DNA of 10,896 nt, taken from Gracilaria caudata. Its lineage: Eukaryota > Rhodophyta > Florideophyceae > Gracilariales > Gracilariaceae. The notes under the pieces are model-generated. The model was given only the letters and a program-made list of their open reading frames with translations. It did no database searches and was not told the origin of the DNA. The stretch lies in assembly GCA_030374735.1 (NCBI GenBank), contig JASCIV010000877.1, positions 1 to 10,896 of the forward strand, written 5' to 3'. Positions 1 through 8,300 of the stretch are shown piece after piece. Both the position numbers and the translations under genes were made by a program. Position 1 is the stretch's first letter, and every line of letters starts with the position of its first letter.

Positions 1-5
1 CCTAC

Positions 6-19
6 TGCACACGTGTGCA
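6..19. repeat. 14-bp perfect palindrome with CACGTG core
   Basis: The bases TGCACACGTGTGCA read the same on both strands and contain a central CACGTG, the core bound by bHLH and bZIP factors in many eukaryotes. It lies about 200 bp upstream of the zinc-finger gene, so it could be a promoter element. The symmetry is seen directly; the regulatory role is inference only. Confidence 0.4.
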
Positions 20-228
20 ATGCACACTACCCTTCAAAGGGAAATCCCAAATATGGGACAAATAGCCAATAGCCTCTTATAATACGAGGGTGTTCGACCG
101 GAAACGAATCAAACCATATGAATGGCATCTGCTAATATATCCCACAAGGGCATTTTACACTACAAGTCACGCTGTGTGATAAGGCGTAAGGTTTTCATCT
201 AGCTGCGGCCGTGAGGCAATCGTTCAAG

Positions 229-727
229 AGTAAGTTATCTACTACTGCTCTTCTGGCATTTTGTGTGACCACTGACTTTGTCTATTTCACATAAAGTGCC
301 ACGGTCTATCGTTTCATCGAGTGAATATTCCTCTGTGGAGGATCCTGAGGAACGTTTGGAAGAAGTTCCGGACCCGGTCCCGCAGATAAAACCGTCGGCC
401 GTCGAGCCTCTGGAGGCGTGTCGGGAGCGTCACATCTTTCGTGTAGCGACCCAGAAAGCGAAGCGTCGTCTCAATCCCCCTCCTCGCAAGCTTATCCTCA
501 AGCGTTGCCGCGTTTGTGACATTAGCGTTCAAAGTCAGCGCCAGCTCCAGATCCATCAGGGCGGAGGTAGGCATCAGCGGGTTTTGCGTCGTGCGAATTA
601 TACGGAAAGAGATATCGCTTGCGCCATTTGCAATATACGCTTTTCCGAATCCCACGATCTCCGAGTACATTATTGTAGTTGCCATTATTGTGCAACACTT
701 TGGAGGAATAACAATATTACTATCTAG
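229..727 (+). CDS. Small two-finger C2H2 zinc-finger protein, probably spliced (exon 2 from 297)
   Basis: The frame is open from 269 to the TAG at 725-727 but contains no ATG. If an intron at 230-296 (donor GTAAGT, acceptor TTTCACATAAAG) is removed, base A229 joins T297-G298 to make ATG with A at -3, giving a protein of 143 residues. An acidic, Ser/Glu-rich N-terminus (about 1-35) leads into a basic stretch (about 50-68, KAKRR...PPPRK) that could be a nuclear signal. Finger 1 is C71-x2-C74-x12-H87-x5-H93, the spacing of U1-like/JAZ fingers that bind RNA or DNA. Finger 2 is C109-x2-C112-x12-H125-x4-H130. An alternative first exon, ATG at 122 with donor GTAAGG at 186 joined to the same acceptor, also keeps frame and gives a longer N-terminus. 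The nucleic-acid-binding role is inferred from the fingers; the family is not recognised. Confidence 0.5.
230..296 (+). other. Putative 67-nt intron of the zinc-finger gene
   Basis: It begins GTAAGT, a perfect consensus donor, and ends in a pyrimidine-rich run (CTTTGTCTATTTCAC) followed by ATAAAG. Removing it creates the only suitable start codon for the downstream open frame. An alternative donor with the same acceptor is at 186 (GTAAGG). There is no transcript evidence. Confidence 0.4.
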
Positions 728-1029
728 AAATTGAGTGCCTCTTTTGATTACCGTGTTGTGACACGTTTCATATCTTCTATCAATACATATATCTTTGTTC
801 TTTCTTTGTGTCTAAATATATCGCGGTGTCTAAGCTTGTGTTGTCTTTCTTTTGCTAGTTGCTGATTTGCTATCGACTTTTTTAGTGCTCTCTGCCCGCT
901 GGGCTGGTACTCTCTACGGAAGCATACATTTTGATTTACTTTTCTGCGTCCCCCTATCAAAGGCTGTCATCGCCGGCGTCATACCAAAAATGACGTTTAA
1001 GAGCTCTAATCTTGGTACTATTCTGCACT

Positions 1030-1692
1030 CATGATATGTTCAAATTACACTGACGTATCTTTAAAATAGAAAATTTGTATATTGCATTGCTGGTGCGCTC
1101 TGACAACCGATATCGTCAGGGCCAGGGTGATTGACATCAACATCTTCGTCAACATGTAGATATCTGTAGATTGCGATAGTACGGTTCTCACTAAAATTAT
1201 GCTCTGCGTAGCTTGGTTTGCTTTGACTTTGATATATGAAACCGTGCACGCCTACCTAGAACAACTGTTAGAGTTCACGAATATGTACTTCCGAAAGTTG
1301 AAACTTAAAAAGTAACTCAAAAATACGCCGTAATACTACACGTTATATGATGCAGATAATGCTATATAACGCGTATTGCGTGCTGTTTTTGAGACAAACC
1401 AAACTCTCTAGTACAAAAAAGGTAGAGTATTCCGCTACAGGCTTTGTGGTTGCAGAGAAATACCCAGGTTTTTCTGGGAAAAGAAAAAGCCAGAATGAAT
1501 ACCAAGGAAAACAAATCTTAAGATATTGCGGTAAACAGCAAAATACTTCTTAGATATCGACATGCAGATCTAGAGGTCCAACTGACAAACCACACCAGAA
1601 CGCTGACATCAATTTATTCTCAAATCTTATGTTTGTAACCTTTCTGTAATTCTTTCTACGGTGCTCTCAAATTTAGTACGTCATGTTGGCGA
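1030..1692 (-). repeat. Left arm of an old inverted duplication
   Basis: The reverse complement of this segment aligns with 1693-2355. Matching blocks sit at mirror positions: 1039-1045 with 2340-2346, 1162-1171 with 2214-2223, 1360-1372 with 2013-2025, and 1456-1464 with 1921-1929. In all four the paired coordinates sum to 3385, so net indels are few. The clearest protein-level echo is an IYRY-x2-VDE segment encoded on the minus strand here and on the plus strand in the other arm. The arms have diverged clearly, so this is an old event. It could be a decayed transposable element or two head-to-head copies of one repeat. Confidence 0.65.
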
Positions 1693-2355
1693 CGTTTGCA
1701 TGTCACCGAAATTTCGTAAATGTATCATTTCCCGCTCTCTCTAGTATACTGTCGACGTCAAGATTGAAAGTAAATTCAGTGTCAGATTCTGTAGAGGATG
1801 TCAGATGCCCATCTTGTTCAGCATGGCAACATGTACCCGGCATATCGTTATATCTTGAGATATCTGAAATTTATTCCGCTTTGTTCTCGTTCAAGATATC
1901 TGTTATCCAAAACAGACTTGGATATTTCTATGTTGCTAGATGAGTTCTGTTAAAATTCTCTGCTTTACTTTTCGTAAGCCTTTTCGTTGGCTTAGAAACG
2001 GTGAAACAAAATGCGTTATACAGCAATTTTTGCGGCATATACCGCATAATGTTACGGCGTTATGTACAATTTTTGAAAGAATTAAAGCTCTACAATTAGG
2101 ATATTCCTAAACAGCTGCCTTAGTTCTAGGGAGACATGCATGATGCGTATCACTAGAATGAACCTCAATGAGACTACGGATCATATAGTCGGCCTAGACA
2201 TGGTAGTGCCGCTATCTACAGATATCGAAATGTTGACGAAGAACTGCATCTAAATTACTCCCGAACATGCAATACAGTAGTATATCAGAGGACACCAGCA
2301 ATGCTACTCACCAGATATTTTCGTAAAGACGTGTCAATTATTTGAATAAGTTACG
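1693..2355 (+). repeat. Right arm of an old inverted duplication
   Basis: This is the partner of 1030-1692. Its best conserved stretches are GCGTTATA-x-AGCA at 2013-2025, the ATCTACAGAT block at 2214-2223 and CACCAGCAATG at 2293-2303. The remaining open frame with IYRY-x2-VDE has no start and no recognised domain. No clean target-site duplication is visible at the outer ends. Confidence 0.65.
1709..1738 (+). repeat. Copy 1 of a 30-bp direct repeat
   Basis: This segment matches 2383-2412 at 26 of 30 bases by eye, sharing AAATTTCG at the left and ATTTCCCGCTCT at the right. It lies next to the centre of the inverted duplication, so the second copy suggests a third, partial unit of the same repeat family. 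Confidence 0.55.
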
Positions 2356-2382
2356 ATCAACTAAAGTTGGAAAGCTGAGATA

Positions 2383-2412
2383 AAATTTCGAAAATGTGCG
2401 ATTTCCCGCTCT
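2383..2412 (+). repeat. Copy 2 of a 30-bp direct repeat
   Basis: This is a direct copy of 1709-1738, 674 bp downstream, just outside the right arm of the inverted duplication. Weak similarity seems to continue to about 2490 (ATTAGAAAGTA against ATTGAAAGTA near 1765), consistent with a truncated third unit. Confidence 0.5.
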
Positions 2413-3615
2413 TTCCTGTGTAGGGTGTTATGGTGCATACATATGTACTTAAAGACGATACATCCAAAAATTAGAAAGTACTATACTTCTTTCCAAAAAA
2501 TTATGGCATATTTTAATCCTACCTAAGATCTTCGAAGAAATTTGTTTGGTTTTTGCTTAGAAACGGCACAGAAGAGAATTTTAAATCTCTGGAAGACTCT
2601 GGGGACGCAGATACCATTGACATTAAAAAAATCCAACCACAAGAGTTTAAACAAGATTCCCGAAAAATGTCTGGTGAGAACGAATTGCTTATTTCAAAGT
2701 TATCCTGAGGCATGGATATAGTATATGCTGATGTAAGAGTCGCTGAGTATTGATTCCAATAAGTTGCATCTGTATTCTTTGATCGATAAGAGAGACGTTG
2801 ACCGTTCTGTATTGATCGATTGGGGCTTCACAATATGACTACGAACGATTTCTGGCGGACGGCTTTAAAATTAAAAGAATAATTTTATTGATAACTGTTC
2901 TCAAAAGAGCTTTTTATAATGATTAGAAACAATATTATCCTTCCTACGGGATTGTCTTGACCCGAAAAATAATTTGTTTCAAATTTTGGCAATTGAATGC
3001 GCCTTTTCATGAATCGTTAATTACTAAAAGGTAGATGAAAAAGGGTTGTTTTCAAATTGCAGTTTGTTTTTCAACTATTTTTGTAGAATTTGTGTAATAA
3101 AATGTTCTATAACTGAGATTTTTATTCTTTAGAAGAGTTTACCAGCATTACACGCACAAAGTTTCAAACTGTGCAGAGCTTATAAGGTTCTTAAAATTCT
3201 TTGATTGAATTCTGTTTTATTTTTTTCGATGTATAAGTAAAATACACATAACTTGGTGTTGATCTCTTTAAAAACAGAACAGTTTACGTTTTCATAATAG
3301 TAGAATGATGCTTTTACTGATTTTAACAACGAAAAGCAATAGTTTTAAAAGTGTTAAGCGGAACAAACGTGTGAACGCTTCTTCGAATTAACTCACAATG
3401 ACCTTCGGATTTTGGTACTTTGAGAGCACATTGTGAAAAGCTTTACAGTAGCTCGTAATTACATTTTATTCAAGGCTATTTTCTTGCACTCTGATCGTGT
3501 AACATGATTGGTCAAAGCTGTGTTTCAAATTACACCTTTGTTTCAAGAGAACCCAATAGAAAGGGTAAATCTGACGGCTTACAAGATTGCCACTTGGGGT
3601 AACATTACCCTTGTA

Positions 3616-3729
3616 TGATACCCCGCCGTATCACCGCAATAACAATAACATACGGCGGCCGCTGCCTTCGCCCCGTTGGCGCCTCGCTTCCGGTAGCGTG
3701 TGGTGCGCTTTTCTCACTGCCGATTGGCT
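3616..3729 (+). repeat. Direct repeat copy 1, GC-rich, ends in a CCAAT box
   Basis: From TGATACCCCGCCG to CCGATTGGCT this segment is nearly identical to 4911-5017. The differences are a 6-bp insertion (in an AACAATAACA run), one extra T and a cluster of changes around 3692-3704. Its right end is the NF-Y consensus AGCCAATCGG on the minus strand. Methyltransferase homology on the minus strand stops within 8 bp of this right end. No target-site duplication is visible. It may be a displaced promoter copy or one end of a repeat family. Confidence 0.85.
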
Positions 3730-3736
3730 TCACGGC

Positions 3737-4063
3737 GTTCTGGCCTGCACACAAATTGAGGCATGTGACATGACAGCCCAGTCTCTTCACAAGGTGGTGA
3801 GCGGGGCCTCCGTTGCCGGACCCAGCGTCCAGTACCCTAAATGACTGATCAATGATAGCACCAACGGTGTTTGCTAGTGCCAGCATGGTGTCCACGGTGT
3901 TGAGCGCAGCTTGTGCAAAGGAGTCCTCCGGGGTTTTGAAAACGCCGTAGTGGATATTTCCGCCATCATCACCCATGACGACTTTGAAGAAGTTTGCGAA
4001 TTCGGAGTTGTCATATAAATCAATCGTAACATTGTCGCGCTCCATGTTGTGTATCGAAACGGC
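3737..4063 (-). pseudogene. N-terminal relic of a betaine-type SAM-dependent N-methyltransferase
   Basis: The minus-strand frame resembles the start of sarcosine/dimethylglycine N-methyltransferases, which transfer methyl groups from S-adenosylmethionine to make the osmolyte glycine betaine. From the Met at 4045 the features are LYDNSEFANFF (about residues 10-20), GGNIHYGVF (28-36), SAM motif I VLDAGSGNGG (71-80), and CHVTCLNLCAGQN (91-103), typical of this family. Similarity then stops at 3737, next to the direct repeat, leaving about 103 of the 270-290 residues expected. The substrate-binding C-terminal part is missing, so the product should be inactive. A good acceptor (TTAACTTTCAG, exon from 4063) lies upstream of the Met, so the gene may once have had another exon. 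The exact substrate is uncertain within the family. Confidence 0.7.
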
Positions 4064-4171
4064 CTGAAAGTTAATCAACATATGGGAGCACAAATGAGCC
4101 GGGACAGACCTTGCAGCACCGACCAAGCGTCTGTAACCTTCGTTCTGGATGTGCTGTCTCCTGTCTCTTGG

Positions 4172-4269
4172 TCAACCTTGCTTCAAAGCCCACTTAGAGA
4201 AGTATCCCCGCCAGTCATAAGACCACTCAGATATGCACCCTGTTCATAGATTTTGATATTCTCATACAT
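4172..4269 (-). pseudogene. Possible short coding relic, unrecognised
   Basis: On the minus strand an ATG at 4269 opens 28 codons (MYENIKIYEQGAYLSG...) to a stop at 4183-4185. An overlapping frame ending at 4172-4174 reads YDWRGYFSKWALKQG. Both look protein-like, and the change between frames occurs around 4228-4240, as if one coding segment had a frameshift. It lies upstream of the methyltransferase relic on the same strand and might be a former 5' exon, but I cannot name a family. Chance is a real alternative for so short a stretch. Confidence 0.2.
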
Positions 4270-4582
4270 ATCACGTATATGAGACAGGTAAGCGATTTGC
4301 AATGAGCGACGTTACGCCACTCGAGAAAAAAATGATGGGCGGCAAAGGAAAGCCATGGTCAGGCAGGCACATGTTCGAGACGAATCACCCGCGACACACT
4401 TGTCTTCTGAGGGACTCGTGACTGCGGAATGAAACCGCCTCCGCGGATGTGTTGAAGAACTGGGGGCGGTCATTATTTATTGGCTTATTATCTGATTTGA
4501 ATATCTTTGAACTAAACGAGACTGGTTATCAATACCAGCGCAAGTCGTCTCGGTGTTGATCAAACATTGAATCTTAACGCTG

Positions 4583-4816
4583 TTGGCTGTTCTAGTCCCC
4601 ACAAGTCCGGATTCTTCTCATTGGTTTGTTTTTCCCCGTCTAGACAAAAGCGAGGAAGTGCGTCATTGCGATTTGTGTGGAGATTGGTACGGCAGTACCA
4701 TGCATGAAGCGCTCACACGCAACAGATGTGGATACAGCTGCATCTTGGTCATGGGACATCACTCTTTGGGTGCGCGAAGCAGCGCGCCGAGAATGTGTGA
4801 AGTCCGCAGAGGTTGA
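4583..4816 (+). pseudogene. Possible BED-type zinc-finger relic
   Basis: The open frame has no upstream ATG but follows an acceptor-like CTGTTCTAG ending at 4596. It encodes SSHWFVFPRLDKS, then HCDLCGDWYGST. A tryptophan and phenylalanine followed about ten residues later by C-x2-C-G-x2-Y is the layout of BED fingers found in hAT-type transposases and chromatin proteins. The distal histidine pair is not placed as expected (an HH occurs further on, in GHHSL), so the domain would be incomplete. A chance resemblance cannot be excluded. Confidence 0.2.
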
Positions 4817-4910
4817 GCACAGGGAAGCCAACATGGCGTTTGTGGGGTCAGGAGAAGGGAACAGGAACTGATTCTCCTCGTCATCATCGCGCGAGGGCGA
4901 CAGCGACTGA

Positions 4911-5017
4911 TGATACCCCGCCGCAGCACCGCAATAACATACGGCGGCCGCTGCCTTCGCCCCGTTGGCGCCTCGCTTCTTGTCTCGTGTGCTGCGCTTT
5001 CTCACTGCCGATTGGCT
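4911..5017 (+). repeat. Direct repeat copy 2, upstream region of the NLR gene
   Basis: This is the second copy of the segment at 3616-3729, in the same orientation and 1295 bp downstream. It lies 340-446 bp before the NLR start codon, so it probably belongs to that gene's promoter. Outside the shared segment the two copies have no evident similarity. Confidence 0.85.
5008..5017 (-). promoter_or_regulatory. CCAAT box matching the NF-Y consensus
   Basis: The minus strand reads AGCCAATCGG, a full match to the NF-Y consensus RRCCAATCRG. NF-Y sites work in either orientation, typically 60-100 bp before transcription starts, which would put the start near 5080-5120. No TATA box is evident. The same decamer occurs at 3720-3729 in the other repeat copy. 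Confidence 0.5.
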
Positions 5018-5071
5018 GCGCCCAAATCTGCGCCTCCCCGCCGCGCTGGTTCATTTGCTGCGTGCGCCACC

Positions 5072-5251
5072 ATGCGCCGCTGCGCACGAGGAGCCGTCGC
5101 AACTCAACTCTCCAAGTTGCTCTGGTATTCGCCTCGCGTCGGATTGCTCGTCTTGCCCGTCTGGCGCCCACTTCGATTGCGGCGCCCCACATCCCGTCCT
5201 CGTCTACTTTCCGACCACGCACCGTTCACGCCATCCATTTGTCCGCGCTGA
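5072..5251 (+). other. Upstream open reading frame with optimal Kozak context
   Basis: The ATG at 5072 is preceded by GCGCCACC, an ideal initiation context, and opens 59 codons (start MRRCARGAVATQ, rich in Arg) to TGA at 5249-5251. It is in the same frame as the NLR gene 106 bp downstream. If transcription starts upstream of 5072, this frame would probably reduce translation of the NLR. Splicing around the stop could instead add an N-terminal extension; a donor-like GGGTGAGT lies at 5293-5300, after the stop. No homology is recognised. Confidence 0.3.
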
Positions 5252-5356
5252 GCCCCTTTCTAACGTCGCTCATCTTAGCATCCAGCATATTCGGGTGAGT
5301 GCTCCCGTTACCGCCATCTTCGACGCGCTTTGGCTCTATCTCTTTGCGGCACAACC

Positions 5357-8300
5357 ATGAAGGTTTCTCCATCCGACGTGGTGACGGTACTGCGATCGCT
5401 CGCGGACATTGTGAAAACGGTCTACGAACGCGGAGACATCGCCAAAGACAACGTCGACACGCTTCGTAGTCTAAACCGCCGTTATGCTGATGCGGCTATA
5501 TCGCTGCAAAAGCTTTCACACCTCCCCGCAAACCGTTCCATAACGAAGATGGCGTTACGTCAGTTTGAACAAAGATTTGAAGAAGACTTGAACGCTCTGA
5601 AGCCGTGGTTGGATCGCGTCGAGAAGGCCAAGAAGAGAGACCGGGTCAAGCGGATGAAGTTTATCCTTGATAAGTGCGAATCAAACTTGGACAAGTTCTT
5701 TGAATATCTGGCTAACAACGCTTCCGAGCTGGAAGTAGCAAATTTGCAGCAAGATGCGGGCGCGCCACCCAGTAACGTTCCTGTGAATCCGCCTCGGCTG
5801 GTACTGGACTACGACTCAACCGACACACCCGAAGGAATTTTGAGAGCTGCAGTTCTTGCCGACGGAGGGAAGCGCATTGTTGCAGTCGTGGCCTGCGGAA
5901 AAGGGGGTGTTGGTAAGAGCTGTGCGTTGCGAGGCCTTGCAGGTGACCAGAGAGTCAAGGAAAGATTTCCGGGTGGCAGTCTTTACATTCAGCTCGGCAA
6001 TGATTCCACACCAGCGCACATTGTGCGGGGTATCGCAGAGATAGTGAGATGTATGGGAGATCCGCAGTTGGCAAGCGAGATCGGAGGAAGCGAAAGTGTC
6101 AAGGATGCCTCAGAGAAGGCCTCAAATCATTTCAGGGCACCAAAATGTCTGCTTCTCGTGGATGATATCTGGAACGTGAACGGCATTGACGCTGGTGTTT
6201 TGAAAGTTCTCGGAACTATGGTGAATGAATGGAGTCGACTTGTATACACCAGCCGGGACAGGCATTTCCTGGAAAGGGCTGATGAAGAGATTATGTTCGA
6301 GGAGAAGAAAACGCATAGCGACCTGGCGCGACGGATGTTGATGAAGCACGCGCAGTTTCGTGAGGAGGAATATCTTGACAGCAAGAACAAGGCTGCGCTC
6401 GACGCTATTCTTGACATTTGCTGTGGTCTACCGCTCGCCTTCGGTATTGCTGGCGCTGCAGTTTTGAAGAATTCACGCCGGAAGCCTTCGGACCGGAAGC
6501 AAGACGCTTGGTCCGAATTCTACAGCGATATCTTATCGAAGCAAGAAGACATACACGATATTCCAGCTGGGGATTATGGCCACATTTCGAAGATAGTGGA
6601 TGTCTCTCTTCAAGTTCTACAGAGTCAAAGCAATGATGAAAGATATACCGAACGTTTTCGAGCGCTTTGTGTTCTTCAGAAGCAGCAACGTGTTCCGGTT
6701 GACATGTTACAGAAGTTGTGGAACCTGGGAGACGTAATCAAAGCTAAAGAGGTTGTCGAAACCTTTGAACAAGTGTCGCTTGTGCAAGTTACGACAACGG
6801 GCGATTCGTGGTTTGTACATCTGCACGATTTAGTCCTGGACCTTGCAGTTTGCAAGGCGTCAGACAGATCTCAGGAGTATTTCCGTATTCTTGTTGATAA
6901 TTACGCCTCCTGTTCGCAAAGGAAGATGACTGCGATACCTGAGATATGTGCAAATGAGAAGTCGAAAGAAGGTAACGTTGCGGAACAGGACACACGGTCA
7001 GCGGCGGCATACCAGGCACCCAACAATGGGATTGGAACCGGGGGAGCAGTAGAAGCTGAACGACGCCCAGACGATGGAGCTCTGTTGCAGGCGTGGTGGG
7101 AAGTTGAAGATGACGGCTACATATACGACAATCTATGCAGGATTCTCCGGGATGCTGGATATACTGATGAGCTGCTGCGGTTATTGTCACAGCCGCAGTG
7201 GATTGCGAATCGCTTGGTGAATAGTGGCATCTCTGGTGTGGAACAAGACCTTGAATATGGGAAGGCCGTCGTGGACAAGTCGTCTTCTGAAGTTGGGAAT
7301 CGAAGGGAGCACTTGGACATGGTAGGCAAAGCTGCGCGGATGAGTTGCACGTTTGTCGCCAATAATCCGTACGAGGTTTGGTATCAACTGTTCGGGCGCT
7401 TGTTGCAGCACGCGATGCGATGCGATGAGACGAGGGCGTTTGTTGAGAAAATTGAGGAGTGTGCGCCGAGGCCGTGGGTGAAAGCGTCGTTAGGACTTCT
7501 GCAACCCGCAGGCGCCGCTCTGGAAGTGACCCAAAGCCCGGGATATGTGGAGTGCATAAGCGTGGAGCAGGATGACATTTGGTTTTTCTGGACACATTCT
7601 GAGGAAGGCGTAATTGGTGTTTCAAAGTACGAGAGTGCGACTGGTGTTTGCAAGACACAGCGGTTCGTCATTGAAGAGGAGCACAGAGAGTGGGTAAGCG
7701 ACATCAATTGCAGCAGCTTCTTACGTGAGCAGAACATCGTTGTGACGGGCCATGGGAACGGCAAGATTGCGGAATGGGACAGAGAAACGGGGAGCATGAA
7801 GCGAACGGTGGAGTGCGAACGTGTGCGCACGAGCGTAGGGACACGTGGAAATCGTGTACGTTGCCGATTCTTGAATGCATGTTTTGGGAAGAACTTTGCA
7901 GGTGGAGAGGAACACGAAAGTGGAGAGGAACACGAAAGTGGAGAGGAACACGAAAGCGGAAAACGGTTTGTGGCATTCAACTCGGACGGAACGCGAGTGG
8001 CGTCTACGTCTTCAAATCACGCAATTCAAATATGGGATACTCTAACCGGGAATGCAGTGGGAGCGCCTCTGGTGGGACACACTGATCTTGTACGATGTGT
8101 GACGTTCAGTCCCGACGGCACGCGCATTGTGTCGGGGTCGGAGGACCGCACGGTGCGTGTGTGGGACGCGCACAGCGGGGAGGCGGTGGGACAGCCGCTC
8201 GTCGGTAACACCGAGTGGGTTGGGTGCGTCGCGGTGAGCGCCGACGGCACGCGCATTGTGTCGGGGTCGTACGACCGCACGGTGCGTGTGTGGGACGCGC

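Larger units (their letters stand above)
728..3600. other. AT-rich, gene-poor block with decayed repeats
   Basis: The base composition falls sharply after the zinc-finger gene and rises again near 3600. Open frames here are short, hydrophobic or without ATG, and none looks like a conserved protein. The part from about 1030 to 2412 is made of related repeat copies (described separately). A short hydrophilic open stretch at about 2561-2708 on the plus strand follows a good acceptor-like sequence (TTTTTGCTTAG), so it could be a relic exon, but it has no recognisable domain. From 2709 to 3600 I see nothing beyond AT-rich sequence. Confidence 0.6.

Noticed and set aside
1683..1943. 86-codon frame beginning with ATG and containing CPSC
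   Set aside because: It spans the centre of the inverted duplication, and most of it is repeat sequence with no complete zinc finger or known family.
1989..2564. Repeated 12-mer GCTTAGAAACGG at about 1990 and 2555
   Set aside because: The flanking sequence does not align convincingly and the spacing (564 bp) differs from that of the real direct repeat (674 bp), so chance is likely.
4281..4293. Perfect plus-strand donor-like CAG|GTAAGC
   Set aside because: There is no plus-strand coding frame upstream of it that it could serve, so it is probably chance.
5330..5356. Upstream extension of the NLR frame beginning at a TTG
   Set aside because: The first ATG is at 5357 and has a good context; a TTG start is not expected for a eukaryotic nuclear gene.
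6789..7658. Minus-strand open frame of 289 codons inside the NLR gene
   Set aside because: It lies opposite well-conserved plus-strand coding sequence, has a low-complexity composition and shows no recognisable domain.
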